Positions 8,574 through 18,288 of a stretch of 64,000 bases of DNA are shown piece after piece (positions within the stretch are counted from its first letter, which is position 1; each line of letters begins with the position of its first letter). The DNA is taken from the NCBI RefSeq assembly GCF_029813785.1, contig NZ_JARVKY010000007.1, positions 1 to 64,000 on the forward strand. The letters are read 5' to 3'. The position numbers were made by a program, and so were the translations under genes. Source of the stretch: Streptomyces sp. DH41 (GTDB lineage Bacteria; Actinomycetota; Actinomycetes; Streptomycetales; Streptomycetaceae). Under the pieces are notes generated by a model. It worked only from the letters and a program-made list of their open reading frames with translations, made no database searches and was not told where the DNA came from.

Positions 8574-8930
8574 GCGACGGAATTCGGAGGAGCCTCCCAG
8601 GAAACGCGCCCCGCGTAAGCAGAGGGCGTAAGCGGCGCCCAGCCGGGAAAGTCACTTACGGGGGGTGCACAGGGGGCTTACGACACGCATCGTGCGCCTC
8701 CTGTGCGCCCTATGTCGCCACAGAACCTTCCTTCGATAGGCTGTACCGAATCCGTCCGCCGCATATGCCGCGGTGCCGCGCCGTCTCCCCGTTCCGGAAG
8801 CGTCCGGGAAGCGGCCGGGAAGCGTCCGGGGGGTCGTCGGCCGTTGGGCAGGCAGCGGCGGGCCCAGGGTTCTACGTACGTCATCGAATGTCGTTCCACA
8901 GTCACGCAGCTCAAGGAGAGTCATCAAGCG
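8574..8930 (+). promoter_or_regulatory. thrB upstream region with -10 box and short tandem repeat
   Basis: About 360 bases without a gene. A TAGGCT hexamer at 8737-8742 looks like a -10 box, so thrB probably has its own promoter despite following thrC. Near 8796-8832 the unit CCGGGAAGCG recurs as three near-tandem copies of 10-11 bp. The ribosome site AAGGAGAG (8913-8920) serves thrB. Other open frames here lack support. Confidence 0.45.
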
Positions 8931-9860
8931 ATGGCCGGTCCAGCCTTCCGCGCCGCCGCCGTCCGGGTGCGCGTCCCCGCCACCAGCGCCAACCTCGGTC
9001 CGGGCTTCGACGCCCTCGGCCTGGCGCTGGGCTTGTACGACGACGTGGTCGTCCGGGTGGCCGACTCAGGGCTGCACATCGACATCGCGGGTGAGGGCAG
9101 CGAGACACTGCCGCGCGACGAGAAGCACCTCCTCGTCCGCTCCCTGCGCACCGCCTTCGACCTGCTGGGCGGACAGCCGCGCGGCCTGGAGATCGTCTGC
9201 GCCAACCGCATCCCGCACGGCCGCGGCCTCGGCTCCTCCTCCGCCGCCATCTGCGCCGGCCTCGTCGCGGCGCGCGCGGTGACCATAGGCGGCGAGACCC
9301 GCCTCGACGACGCCGCGCTGCTCGACCTCGCCACCGAGATCGAGGGCCACCCCGACAACGTGGCGGCCTGTCTGCTGGGCGGCTTCACCCTCTCCTGGAT
9401 GGATTCCGGCGCCGCCCGGGCGATCAGGATGGAGCCCGCCGATTCCATCGTTCCGGTGGTTTTCGTGCCCGGAAAGCCGGTACTGACGGAGACCGCGCGC
9501 GGCCTGCTGCCGCGCAGCGTCCCGCACGTCGACGCCGCCACCAACGCCGGCCGCGCCGCGCTGCTCGTCGAGGCGCTCACCAGGCGCCCCGAGTTGCTGC
9601 TGCCGGCCACCGAGGACCGCCTGCACCAGGAGTACCGCGCGCCGGCCATGCCGGAGAGCGCGGCGCTGGTGGAGCGGCTGCGCGGCGACGGCATCCCCGC
9701 GGTGATCTCGGGCGCCGGGCCCACGGTGATGGCACTGGCCGACGCCGACACGGCCGACAAGGTCGAGGCGCTGGCCGGTACGGACTGGGCGGCCAACCGG
9801 CTCAGCCTGGACCAGCGGGGCGCGAGCGTCCTGCCGCTGGCGACCTCCAGCGACATTTAG
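8931..9860 (+). CDS. thrB: Homoserine kinase
   Basis: Protein of 309 residues from ATG 8931, placed 10 bases after AAGGAGAG; a longer in-frame reading upstream has no family sequence. It phosphorylates homoserine for ThrC. GHMP-kinase signatures are present: VPATSANLGPGFDALGLA near the N-terminus, the phosphate-binding loop PHGRGLGSSSAAICAGL near residue 90, and the C-terminal ISGAGPTVMAL motif. It is separated from thrC by 386 bp, so it may be regulated apart from hom-thrC. Cytoplasmic. Confidence 0.95.
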   Translation: MAGPAFRAAAVRVRVPATSANLGPGFDALGLALGLYDDVVVRVADSGLHIDIAGEGSETLPRDEKHLLVRSLRTAFDLLGGQPRGLEIVCANRIPHGRGLGSSSAAICAGLVAARAVTIGGETRLDDAALLDLATEIEGHPDNVAACLLGGFTLSWMDSGAARAIRMEPADSIVPVVFVPGKPVLTETARGLLPRSVPHVDAATNAGRAALLVEALTRRPELLLPATEDRLHQEYRAPAMPESAALVERLRGDGIPAVISGAGPTVMALADADTADKVEALAGTDWAANRLSLDQRGASVLPLATSSDI

Positions 9861-10289
9861 CCGCGTACGGTTGCCGGATTTCGAGAGGGGGAATGTTTGT
9901 TGGATCCGGTAGTGTTAATCTCAAGTCTGCACCCGACCCCACCATGGCGAGGTGCCTCGTGTCCCCGTCAGGGACAGACATTCTTCCGGGAGCCCCCCAA
10001 GCCGCATTGTGTGCTGGACGTCGTACGTGATCAGTACGGCCGACACGGACACTGAGCGGCCCGCCGGTGGGGGCACCCCCTCTGGGGGAGTTTCGGAACC
10101 GGTGCGACCACGCCGCATGACACAGACACTGGGTGCCACGGCTAGGGGAAGCGCCATCACCAGATATCTCTTCCGCCGTTCAGGCGGACCACCGCCCCGG
10201 CACGGTTCACACAGCAAGGACCGAAGCCGGACAGCACAACCGGTCGCCGAGCCAGACAGGCCGACGTCCGCTCCAGGGAAGGACCCTTC
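9861..10289 (+). promoter_or_regulatory. Long rho leader with promoter, two small hairpins and upstream reading frames
   Basis: Promoter-like TTGTTGGAT...TAGTGTTAATC lies at about 9897-9920. A possible 28-codon frame opens at ATG 9944, and a 113-codon frame opens at GTG 9952 and ends at TGA 10291-10293, overlapping the rho GTG (10290) in a GTGA. Stems CGAGG/CCTCG (9948-9952/9955-9959) and GTCCC/GGGAC (9961-9965/9971-9975) follow the promoter. A gggggcaccccc element lies near 10072. A leader near 370 bases suggests post-initiation control, plausible because rho is often autoregulated by premature termination. Confidence 0.5.
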
Positions 10290-12392
10290 GTGAGCGACAC
10301 CACCGATCTGATGGGCGCACGTGTCGAGGAGACCGCTGCCGCGCCCTCCACGGACGCCTCCGCGCCTGCCACCGGTGCCGGCTCCCGGCGGCGCCGTGGT
10401 ACCGGCCTCGAGGGCATGGTGCTGGCCGAGCTGCAGCAGGTCGCATCCGGCCTCGGCATCAGGGGCACCGCGCGTATGCGCAAGAGCCAGTTGATCGAGG
10501 TCATCAAGGAGGCGCAGGCCGCGGGGGGAGCCCCCGCCAAGGCCGCGCCCGCAGCGGCGGACGCCGCCGGCGAGACCAAGCCGAAGCGCCGCAGCACCTC
10601 CCGGTCCCGTACCGGCGACGAGGCCCCCGCCGAGAAGGCGGAGAAGGCCGGCAAGGCCGAGAAGAAGACGGACCGGACGGCCGCCGACAAGGCCGCCGCC
10701 CAGCAGCAGATCGACATCCCCGGTCAGCCGTCCCCGAAGGTCTCGCCCGCGGGCGAGACGGCCGGTGACGACGCGCCCTCGGAGCGCCGTCGCCGCCGGG
10801 CCACCGCCGACGCGGGCAGCCCGTCCGCCGCCACCGAGACGGTGGCCGTCGAGACGAAGAGCGAGCCGAAGGCCGAGTCCTCCGCGCAGCAGCAGGGGCA
10901 GGGGCAGTCGCAGGGCCAGCAGCAGGGCCAGGGCGACGCCCGCTCCGACGGTGAGGGCGGCGAGGGCCGCCGTCGCGACCGCCGTGACCGCGGTGACCGT
11001 GACCGCGACCGGGGTGACCGCGACCGCGGTGACCGCGGACGCGACCGCGACCGCAGGGGCAAGGGCGACGACCAGCAGAACCAGGGCGGCGGTCAGCAGC
11101 GCCGGCAGCAGGGCGGCGGGCAGGACCGTCAGCAGCAGCAGGACGACGACGACTTCGAGGGCGGCCGCCGCGGCCGTCGCGGCCGCTACCGGGACCGCCG
11201 TGGCCGCCGTGGCCGCGACGACATCCAGCAGGAGCCGCAGATCAACGAGGACGACGTCCTCATCCCGGTCGCCGGCATCCTCGACATCCTCGACAACTAC
11301 GCGTTCATCCGGACCTCCGGCTACCTGCCCGGCCCCAACGACGTGTACGTCTCCCTCGCCCAGGTCCGCAAGAACGGCCTGCGCAAGGGTGACCACATCA
11401 CCGGTGCCGTGCGCCAGCCCAAGGACGGCGAGCGCCGCGAGAAGTTCAACGCGCTGGTCCGCCTGGACTCCCAGAACGGCATGGCGCCCGAATCCGGGCG
11501 CGGGCGGCCGGAGTTCAACAAGCTGACGCCGCTGTACCCGCAGGACCGCCTCCGCCTGGAGACGGACCCCGGCGTCCTCACCACCCGCATCATCGACCTC
11601 GTCGCGCCCATCGGTAAGGGGCAGCGCGGTCTGATCGTGGCCCCGCCGAAGACCGGCAAGACCATGATCATGCAGGCGATCGCCAACGCGATCACGCACA
11701 ACAACCCCGAGTGCCACCTGATGGTCGTCCTGGTCGACGAGCGTCCGGAAGAGGTCACCGACATGCAGCGGTCGGTGAAGGGCGAGGTCATCTCCTCGAC
11801 CTTCGACCGCCCGGCGGAGGACCACACCACGGTCGCCGAGCTCGCCATCGAGCGCGCCAAGCGTCTGGTGGAGCTGGGTCACGACGTCGTCGTCCTGCTC
11901 GACTCGATCACCCGTCTGGGCCGCGCGTACAACCTCGCCGCCCCGGCCTCCGGCCGCATCCTGTCCGGTGGTGTCGACTCGACCGCCCTGTACCCGCCGA
12001 AGCGCTTCTTCGGTGCGGCCCGCAACATCGAGGACGGCGGCTCGCTGACCATCCTCGCCACCGCCCTGGTGGACACCGGGTCCCGCATGGACGAGGTCAT
12101 CTTCGAGGAGTTCAAGGGCACCGGCAACGCCGAGCTCAAGCTCGACCGGAAGCTCGCCGACAAGCGCATCTTCCCGGCGGTGGACGTCGACGCGTCCGGC
12201 ACCCGCAAGGAAGAGATCCTGCTCGGCAGCGACGAACTCGCCATCACCTGGAAGCTGCGCCGGGTGCTGCACGCCCTCGACCAGCAGCAGGCGATCGAGC
12301 TGCTCCTCGACAAGATGAAGCAGACCAAGTCGAACGCGGAGTTCCTGCTGCAGATCCAGAAGACGACCCCGACGCCGGGCAACGGCGACTGA
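10290..12392 (+). CDS. rho: Transcription termination factor Rho
   Basis: Protein of 700 residues, far longer than the ~420 of E. coli Rho. Order: RHO_N helical domain ([18 protein letters not shown], about 39-76); a low-complexity insert of about 245 residues, rich in Ala/Glu/Lys and then Arg/Asp/Gly/Gln; the cold-shock-like RNA-binding domain ([20 protein letters not shown], from about 322); and the ATPase with Walker A APPKTGKT near 450, [13 protein letters not shown] and [25 protein letters not shown] loops. GTG 10290 follows GGGAAGGA. It is a hexameric RNA translocase ending transcription at rut sites. Such inserts occur in actinobacterial Rho and may extend RNA binding. A 17-bp terminator closes the gene. 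Confidence 0.97.
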   Translation: MSDTTDLMGARVEETAAAPSTDASAPATGAGSRRRRGTGLEGMVLAELQQVASGLGIRGTARMRKSQLIEVIKEAQAAGGAPAKAAPAAADAAGETKPKRRSTSRSRTGDEAPAEKAEKAGKAEKKTDRTAADKAAAQQQIDIPGQPSPKVSPAGETAGDDAPSERRRRRATADAGSPSAATETVAVETKSEPKAESSAQQQGQGQSQGQQQGQGDARSDGEGGEGRRRDRRDRGDRDRDRGDRDRGDRGRDRDRRGKGDDQQNQGGGQQRRQQGGGQDRQQQQDDDDFEGGRRGRRGRYRDRRGRRGRDDIQQEPQINEDDVLIPVAGILDILDNYAFIRTSGYLPGPNDVYVSLAQVRKNGLRKGDHITGAVRQPKDGERREKFNALVRLDSQNGMAPESGRGRPEFNKLTPLYPQDRLRLETDPGVLTTRIIDLVAPIGKGQRGLIVAPPKTGKTMIMQAIANAITHNNPECHLMVVLVDERPEEVTDMQRSVKGEVISSTFDRPAEDHTTVAELAIERAKRLVELGHDVVVLLDSITRLGRAYNLAAPASGRILSGGVDSTALYPPKRFFGAARNIEDGGSLTILATALVDTGSRMDEVIFEEFKGTGNAELKLDRKLADKRIFPAVDVDASGTRKEEILLGSDELAITWKLRRVLHALDQQQAIELLLDKMKQTKSNAEFLLQIQKTTPTPGNGD
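10972..11055 (+). repeat. GACCGC/GGTGAC tandem repeats inside rho
   Basis: Six-base units (gaccgc, ggtgac and variants) recur about 14 times and encode an Arg-Asp-Arg-Gly run in the Rho insert. Replication slippage is expected to change copy number between strains. Confidence 0.8.
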
Positions 12393-12410
12393 CGTCTTCG
12401 CAGCACCCCA

Positions 12411-12446
12411 GGGCCGCCCCCGTCACACCTGTGACGGGGGCGGCCC
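12411..12446 (+). terminator. rho terminator
   Basis: Bases 12411-12427 and 12430-12446 are exact reverse complements (17 bp, two-base loop that probably opens to four), followed by tgtt. It starts 19 bases after the rho stop. Confidence 0.85.
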
Positions 12447-12565
12447 TGTTCACGCCCTGGGGAACAGGTGTACGATCACGCCTTCTCGAGTGCGTCGGCG
12501 TCCGGGGGGTCACCGGCGTCACGGCACTCGATCCGGCAGATTTCTCATCTCCTGGGGGGACTTGA

Positions 12566-14362
12566 GTGAGCACATCCCTGTCCGCGTCCGACCGGCCCCG
12601 CCGTCACAGACGCAGGACGCGCCTCGCGCTGCCCGCGCTCGCCACAGGCCTGGCCGGGGTGGTGGCCGCGGCGCTGATGACGTCGTCCGCCGCAGCCGCC
12701 CCCGCCCAGCCGGAGCCGACGGTCGAACCGGCCGTCAGGACCGTGCCGCAGGCCGAGCTGGAGCGCCGGATCGCCGGCGCCGTCGTCGGTGACGACAAGG
12801 CCGGCGAGAGCGCCGGCAAGACGCTGCGCGGCGACACCACCGACGCCGCCGGAATCGACCCGAAGATCATCGGCGGTACCGAGACCGGCATCTCCGCCGC
12901 GCCGTGGATGGCGCAGCTCTGGTACTACGACGACCGCGGCACCGTGACCGAGGGCGACGACATCGGCTTCTTCTGCGGCGGCGCCGTCATCTCGCCGACG
13001 AAGATCCTCACCGCCGCGCACTGCGTCAAGGGCTACGACTGGTACGCCAACGGCGCCGTCGTCACCGGCACCGCGCAGCTCGCCACCGGCAGCGACCTGA
13101 ACGGCGGCACCGTCTCCGGCGTCTGGCGCCAGTGGAACCACCCGTCGTACAACGCGACGACCATCGACAACGACATGGCGCTGCTGACCCTGCCGAACCC
13201 GGTCGATGCCAAGCCGATCCCCATGACGACGGCGGACGACACCGCCTCCTACCAGGCCGGCACCAACGCCAAGGTGTACGGCTGGGGCCGCACCACCTCC
13301 ACCTCGGACGACATCTCCGACGTGCTGAAGACGGCCACCCTGCCGATCCGGTCCGACGCCACCTGCGCCGGTGCCTGGGGCACCGACTACGTCAAGGGCC
13401 ACATGGTCTGCGCGGGCGAGCCCGCGACCGGCTCCGACGAGGGCACCGTCTCGGCGTGCAACGGCGACTCCGGCGGCCCCCTGGTCGTCGCCGGACGCAT
13501 CGTGGGCGTCGTCTCCTGGGGCGTCGAGGACTGCGTCGCGGCGGGCGCGTACAGCGTCTTCGCCAAGGTCAGCACCTACGCCGCCGACACCTACCCGCGG
13601 GTGGACGACACGGACCTCGGCGGGGACGGCCGAGCCGACCTGTGGCTGCGCGAGGCGTCCACCGGGAACGGGTACTCCATGGAATCCACCGGCACCGCCT
13701 TCGGCGCCCGCGGCCTGTGGGGCGACTGGAGCGGCGTCGACCACGTCGTGCAGACCGACCTCGACCGGGACGGCTACCAGGACCTGCTCAACCGGGGCCT
13801 CAACGGCGAGCTGGTCTGGACGCACTTCGTGCCGTCCACCCAGTCCTGGGCGCACCGGACCCTGGCGAGCGGCTGGGGCAGCCGCAAGCAGATCCTCGCT
13901 CCCGGCGACGTGACCGGCGACACCCTGCCGGACCTGCTCTCCCTGGACTCCGCGGACACGCTGTGGCTGTACCCGGGCCGCGGCGACGGCTACTTCGCCG
14001 GCCGCGTCCAGGTGACCACCGGTCTGACCGCCTACGACGAGCTGCGCGGCCACGGTGACTTCACCGGGGACGGCAAGGCCGACCTGATCGGCCAGGCCTG
14101 GAACGGTGACCTCTACCTGTACCAGGGCACGGGGAACGCCCAGAGCGCCTTCACCTCGCGGATCAAGCTGCGCAGCTGGCCCGAGGTCGAGACCGTCGTC
14201 ACACCCGGCGACGTGAACGGTGACGGCAAGGCGGACGTCCTGGCCATCACGGAGTACGGGAACATGTACCTGTACCGCGGTACCGGCGAGGCCGGTACCG
14301 GGATCTTCGCCACAGCGGTGAAGGTCGGCGGCGGGTACGGCAGCTACGACATCATCACCTGA
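12566..14362 (+). CDS. Secreted trypsin-like serine protease with FG-GAP/VCBS-type repeats
   Basis: Protein of 598 residues from GTG 12566, preceded by GGGGGGA. A Sec signal peptide (basic N-terminus, hydrophobic core ALATGLAGVVAAALMTSSAAAA) spans about residues 1-45, then a propeptide, then the mature start IIGGTE. The S1 triad is visible: His in LTAAHCV (near 152), Asp in NDMALL (near 202), Ser in CNGDSGGPLV (near 301). The C-terminal ~240 residues hold five FG-GAP-like units (GDGRADLW, DRDGYQDLL, TGDTLPDLL, TGDGKADLI, NGDGKADVL), which form propellers and may bind calcium. An extracellular protease lying between rho and cell-wall/ribosomal genes looks like an insertion into a conserved interval. 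Confidence 0.93.
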   Translation: MSTSLSASDRPRRHRRRTRLALPALATGLAGVVAAALMTSSAAAAPAQPEPTVEPAVRTVPQAELERRIAGAVVGDDKAGESAGKTLRGDTTDAAGIDPKIIGGTETGISAAPWMAQLWYYDDRGTVTEGDDIGFFCGGAVISPTKILTAAHCVKGYDWYANGAVVTGTAQLATGSDLNGGTVSGVWRQWNHPSYNATTIDNDMALLTLPNPVDAKPIPMTTADDTASYQAGTNAKVYGWGRTTSTSDDISDVLKTATLPIRSDATCAGAWGTDYVKGHMVCAGEPATGSDEGTVSACNGDSGGPLVVAGRIVGVVSWGVEDCVAAGAYSVFAKVSTYAADTYPRVDDTDLGGDGRADLWLREASTGNGYSMESTGTAFGARGLWGDWSGVDHVVQTDLDRDGYQDLLNRGLNGELVWTHFVPSTQSWAHRTLASGWGSRKQILAPGDVTGDTLPDLLSLDSADTLWLYPGRGDGYFAGRVQVTTGLTAYDELRGHGDFTGDGKADLIGQAWNGDLYLYQGTGNAQSAFTSRIKLRSWPEVETVVTPGDVNGDGKADVLAITEYGNMYLYRGTGEAGTGIFATAVKVGGGYGSYDIIT

Positions 14363-14370
14363 AACCCCAG

Positions 14371-14393
14371 GTGACCGCGGATCCCGCGGTCAC
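14371..14393 (+). terminator. First of two tandem terminators after the protease
   Basis: GTGACCGCGG (14371-14380) pairs exactly with 14384-14393 around a 3-base loop, nine bases after the protease stop. Confidence 0.7.
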
Positions 14394-14406
14394 TTCGGTG
14401 ACTCAC

Positions 14407-14435
14407 TGTGCCCGACGCGCCACGCGTCGGGCACA
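14407..14435 (+). terminator. Second tandem terminator after the protease
   Basis: A 13-bp exact stem, TGTGCCCGACGCG (14407-14419) with 14423-14435, loop cca. Together with the preceding hairpin it insulates the LCP gene downstream. Confidence 0.75.
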
Positions 14436-14576
14436 GGGCGTTGTGCAACCCTGTGCCGAGTTCCGCCGTCTCACCAACGGGGGGACGATGGTGAGGTACC
14501 GGTGGAAACCGCCGGAGCCGACCAGCCCCGACCCTGAGCACAGGGGGTAACCGACCGCACGAGCACCGAGGAGCAC

Positions 14577-15725
14577 ATGTCCGCCGAGAACACGCCCGAC
14601 CCCGCCATACCCGGCCCCGGGGAAGCCCGTTCCCCCGCTCCCCGCCACCGGGGCAAGGGCCGCCGCCGCAGGCCCCGCGCCAGACGGCGCAAGGCCCTGC
14701 TGGTCGCGGCCTGGACCGCCGCGGGCGTCGTGGTCCTGGGCGGCACCGGCGCCGGGGTCCTCTTCTTCAAGCTCAACGGCAACCTCTCCAGCGTCGACAT
14801 CGACCAGGTCCTCGGCACCGACCGGCCCGAGAAGGCCGACAACGGCTCCCAGAACATCCTCGTCCTCGGCTCCGACACCCGCTCCGGCGGCAACAAGGAG
14901 CTCGGCGGCGGCACCGACGACGGCACCGCCCGTTCCGACACGGCGATGGTCGTGCACGTCTACAAGGGCCACAAGAAGGCCAGCGTGGTCTCCATCCCGC
15001 GCGACACCCTCATCGACCGCCCCGAGTGCACCGACTCCGACGGCGACGAGCACCCCGCCGCCGACGACGTGATGTTCAACTCCGCCTACTCCACCGGCGG
15101 CGGCGCCTGCGCCGTGAAGACCGTCGAGTCGATCAGCGGTCTGCGCATGGACCACTACCTGGAGGTCGACTTCAGCGGCTTCCAGCAGCTCATCGACGAC
15201 CTCGGCGGCGTCGACATCACCACCACCGAGGACATCGAGGACCCCGACAGCCACCTCGACCTGCCGGCCGGCACCCACACCCTCGACGGCGAGCAGGCCC
15301 TCGGCCTGGTCCGCACCCGGCACGGCGTCGGCGACGGCTCCGACCTCGGCCGCATCCAGCTCCAGCAGGCCTTCGTCAAGGCCCTGGTCGACCAGATCAA
15401 GGACATCGGTCTGCTCGGCAACCCCAAGAAGCTGTACGACATCGCCGACACCGCCACCAAGACGGTGACCACCGACTCCGACCTGGGCTCGGTGAACTCC
15501 CTGATGTCCTTCGCGAGCGGCCTCAAGGGCATCGACGCCTCGAACATGAACATGGTCACGATGCCGGTCCGGTACGACCCCGCGGACGCCAACCGCGTCC
15601 TGGTGGCGCGGACCAAGGCCGACCAGGTGTGGACGGCGCTGAAGAACGACAAGCCGATTCCCGAGGCGGCGACGGAGGGCACGGCGTCGGGCGGCGCCAA
15701 GGGCGTCGTGAACAGCGGCCCGTAG
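14577..15725 (+). CDS. LCP (LytR-CpsA-Psr) family cell-wall glycopolymer ligase
   Basis: Protein of 382 residues. A basic, Arg-rich cytoplasmic N-terminus (about 1-38) precedes one membrane helix (VAAWTAAGVVVLGGTGAGVLFF), and the LCP domain lies outside the membrane. Family motifs: NILVLGSDTRSG, RSDTAMVVHVYKGHKKASVV, SIPRDTLI and the later GEQALGLVRTRHG. LCP enzymes move polyprenyl-linked glycopolymers such as teichoic acids or arabinogalactan-type chains onto peptidoglycan. ATG 14577 follows CCGAGGAG. The WecA-type transferase at 21.2 kb starts lipid-linked glycan synthesis, so the two could serve one pathway; this is inference. Confidence 0.9.
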   Translation: MSAENTPDPAIPGPGEARSPAPRHRGKGRRRRPRARRRKALLVAAWTAAGVVVLGGTGAGVLFFKLNGNLSSVDIDQVLGTDRPEKADNGSQNILVLGSDTRSGGNKELGGGTDDGTARSDTAMVVHVYKGHKKASVVSIPRDTLIDRPECTDSDGDEHPAADDVMFNSAYSTGGGACAVKTVESISGLRMDHYLEVDFSGFQQLIDDLGGVDITTTEDIEDPDSHLDLPAGTHTLDGEQALGLVRTRHGVGDGSDLGRIQLQQAFVKALVDQIKDIGLLGNPKKLYDIADTATKTVTTDSDLGSVNSLMSFASGLKGIDASNMNMVTMPVRYDPADANRVLVARTKADQVWTALKNDKPIPEAATEGTASGGAKGVVNSGP

Positions 15726-15912
15726 CGGTGTCGCGGACAACACCCGTAGCGGCGTGGTGAGCGGCACCCGGTACAGGCGTGGGGAATAGACGACGGCAAC
15801 CCCCGGTTTTGGGAGAAGGCCCCAGTCCTGGCAGACTGGTACGTCGGCTCCGGTTCACGCTCCCGCATCCCGCGGCGGCGACCCGGCGCCCTCCCGAACA
15901 GTAGGAGACACC

Positions 15913-16137
15913 TTGAAGCGCGACATCCACCCCGAGTACGTCGAGACGCAGGTCAGCTGCACCTGTGGCGCGTCGTTCACCACCCGCAGCACCATCCCGT
16001 CCGGCACCGTCCGGGCCGAGGTCTGCTCCGAGTGCCACCCGTTCTACACGGGCAAGCAGAAGATCCTCGACACCGGTGGCCGCGTGGCCCGCTTCGAGGC
16101 CCGCTTCGGCAAGGCTGCCGCCGGCTCCAAGAAGTAG
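15913..16137 (+). CDS. rpmE: Ribosomal protein bL31, zinc-binding form
   Basis: Protein of 74 residues from TTG 15913, preceded by AGGAGA. It begins MKRDIHPEY and carries the zinc-binding cysteines CTCG and CSECHPF, marking the zinc-containing form rather than the cysteine-free form made under zinc starvation. It is a component of the 50S subunit near the central protuberance. A terminator with five Ts follows, so it is largely its own transcription unit ahead of prfA. Confidence 0.96.
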   Translation: MKRDIHPEYVETQVSCTCGASFTTRSTIPSGTVRAEVCSECHPFYTGKQKILDTGGRVARFEARFGKAAAGSKK

Positions 16138-16149
16138 CGAGCCTCCAAC

Positions 16150-16202
16150 CGCCGGTCCACGGCCGCGCCCCCAGCCGGGGGAGCGCCGGGACCGGCGTTT
16201 TT
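16150..16202 (+). terminator. rpmE terminator
   Basis: CGCCGGTCC (16150-16158) pairs with GGACCGGCG (16189-16197), with a second inner cccccagccggggg hairpin, followed by TTTTT (16198-16202). It is one of the few terminators in this window with a real T-run. Confidence 0.8.
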
Positions 16203-16245
16203 GGTCGCCCCTCTTCCCCTTCCCAAGCAGTAGCAGGAGCCCAAG

Positions 16246-17322
16246 ATGTTCGAGGCCGTCGAGGAACTCGTCGCCGAGCACGCCGACCTGGAGAAGAAGC
16301 TCGCCGACCCGTCGGTCCACTCCGACCAGGCCAACGCGCGCAAGCTGAACAAGCGGTACGCCGAGCTCACCCCGATCATCGCCACGTTCCGCTCCTGGAA
16401 GCAGACGGGCGACGACATGGAGACCGCGCGCGAGCTGGCCGCCGACGACCCGGACTTCGCCGCCGAGGTCAAGGAGCTGGACAAGCAGCGCGACGAGCTC
16501 ACCGAGAAGCTCCGCCTGCTGCTCGTCCCGCGCGACCCCAGCGACGACAAGGACGTCATCCTGGAGGTCAAGGCGGGCGCGGGCGGCGACGAGTCGGCGC
16601 TCTTCGCCGGTGACCTGCTGCGCATGTACCTGCGCTACGCCGAGCGGGTCGGCTGGAAGACCGAGATCATCGACTCCACCGAGTCCGAGCTGGGCGGCTA
16701 CAAGGACGTCCAGGTCGCCGTGAAGACCAAGGGCGGCCAGGGCGCCACCGAGCCCGGCCAGGGCGTCTGGGCGCGGCTGAAGTACGAGGGCGGGGTGCAC
16801 CGCGTGCAGCGGGTGCCGGCGACCGAGTCCCAGGGCCGTATCCACACCTCCGCGGCCGGTGTGCTCGTCACGCCCGAGGCCGAGGAGATCGACGTCGAGA
16901 TCAACCCCAACGATCTCCGCATCGACGTCTACCGGTCCTCCGGCCCCGGCGGTCAGTCCGTCAACACGACCGACTCCGCGGTGCGCATCACGCACATTCC
17001 GACCGGAGTCGTCGCCTCCTGCCAGAACGAGAAGAGCCAGCTGCAGAACAAGGAGCAGGCACTGCGTATCCTGCGCTCCAGGCTGCTCGCGGCGGCGCAG
17101 GAGGAGGCGGAGAAGGAGGCCGCGGACGCCCGGCGCAGCCAGGTCCGCACCGTCGACCGCTCCGAGAAGATCCGTACGTACAACTTCCCGGAGAACCGCA
17201 TCTCGGACCACCGCGTCGGCTTCAAGGCGTACAACCTGGACCAGGTCCTGGACGGCGACCTCGACCCGGTGATCCAGGCCTGCGTCGACGCGGACTCGGC
17301 GGCCAAGCTCGCCGCCGCCTGA
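16246..17322 (+). CDS. prfA: Peptide chain release factor 1
   Basis: Protein of 358 residues, normal RF1 length. It frees finished peptides at UAA and UAG codons. The tripeptide codon-recognition element PAT, in [16 protein letters not shown], marks RF1 rather than RF2. The catalytic GGQ lies in [16 protein letters not shown], where the glutamine is the target of the methyltransferase encoded directly downstream (prmC). ATG 16246 follows AGGAG. It forms the conserved rpmE-prfA-prmC-sua5 order. Confidence 0.97.
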   Translation: MFEAVEELVAEHADLEKKLADPSVHSDQANARKLNKRYAELTPIIATFRSWKQTGDDMETARELAADDPDFAAEVKELDKQRDELTEKLRLLLVPRDPSDDKDVILEVKAGAGGDESALFAGDLLRMYLRYAERVGWKTEIIDSTESELGGYKDVQVAVKTKGGQGATEPGQGVWARLKYEGGVHRVQRVPATESQGRIHTSAAGVLVTPEAEEIDVEINPNDLRIDVYRSSGPGGQSVNTTDSAVRITHIPTGVVASCQNEKSQLQNKEQALRILRSRLLAAAQEEAEKEAADARRSQVRTVDRSEKIRTYNFPENRISDHRVGFKAYNLDQVLDGDLDPVIQACVDADSAAKLAAA

Positions 17323-17406
17323 CCGTAGCCGCACCGGACCCGAATCCGTACGCCTGTAGATCCGTACGCCCGTACCGGACGACCAGCTCAGCCCCGGAGG
17401 ACCAGC

Positions 17407-18288
17407 GTGGCGCAACATCACGGGGGGCGACCCCCGAACCCCCGCAGTGTGCTGCTCGCGGAGGTGGCCCAGGCCACCCAGCGGCTGGCCGACGCCGGCG
17501 TGCCCTCGCCGCGCACCGACGCGGAGGAGCTCGCCGCGTATCTGCACGGCGTCAAGCGGGGCGAGCTGCACACCGTGCCGGACGCGGACTTCGACGCCCG
17601 GTACTGGGAGGTCGTCGCCCGCCGTGAGGCGCGCGAGCCGCTCCAGCACATCACCGGCCTCGCCTACTTCCGCTACCTGGAGCTCCAGGTCGGCCCCGGC
17701 GTCTTCGTGCCCCGCCCCGAGACCGAGTCCGTCGTCGGCTGGGCCATAGACGCCGTACGCGCCATGGACGTCGTCGAGCCCTGCATCGTCGACCTGTGCA
17801 CCGGCTCGGGCGCCATCGCGCTCGCGCTCGCGCAGGAGGTGCCGCGCTCGCGCGTGTACGCCGTGGAGCTGTCCGAGGACGCCCTCAAGTGGACGCGCAG
17901 GAACATGGAGGGGTCCAGGGTCGAACTGCGCCAGGGCGACGCCCTGACGGCCTTCCCGGACCTCGACGGCCAGGTCGACCTGGTGGTCTCCAACCCGCCG
18001 TACATCCCGCTCACCGAGTGGGAGTACGTCGCCCCCGAGGCCCGCGACCACGACCCCCAGCTGGCCCTGTTCTCCGGCGAGGACGGCCTCGACCTCATCC
18101 GCGGCCTGGAACGCACCGCCCACCGTCTGCTGCGCCCCGGTGGCGTGGTCGTCGTCGAGCACGCCGACACCCAGGGCGGCCAGGTGCCGTGGATCTTCAC
18201 CGAGGAGCGGGGCTGGGCCGACGCGGCCGACCACCCCGACCTCAACAACCGCCCGCGGTTCGCGACCGCCCGCAAGGCGATGCCGTGA
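17407..18288 (+). CDS. prmC: Release factor glutamine N5-methyltransferase
   Basis: Protein of 293 residues from GTG 17407 with GGAGGA upstream. It methylates the GGQ glutamine of RF1/RF2. An N-terminal helical substrate domain (about 1-90) is followed by a Rossmann SAM domain with DLCTGSGAIALALAQE and the catalytic NPPYIP motif near residue 200. It lies 84 bp after prfA and overlaps a 17-codon reading frame by GTGA that leads into the next gene, so translation is probably coupled. Confidence 0.95.
   Translation: MAQHHGGRPPNPRSVLLAEVAQATQRLADAGVPSPRTDAEELAAYLHGVKRGELHTVPDADFDARYWEVVARREAREPLQHITGLAYFRYLELQVGPGVFVPRPETESVVGWAIDAVRAMDVVEPCIVDLCTGSGAIALALAQEVPRSRVYAVELSEDALKWTRRNMEGSRVELRQGDALTAFPDLDGQVDLVVSNPPYIPLTEWEYVAPEARDHDPQLALFSGEDGLDLIRGLERTAHRLLRPGGVVVVEHADTQGGQVPWIFTEERGWADAADHPDLNNRPRFATARKAMP

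Noticed and set aside
6241..8655. 804-codon minus-strand frame over hom and thrC
   Set aside because: Same GC artefact; both plus-strand enzymes are unmistakable.
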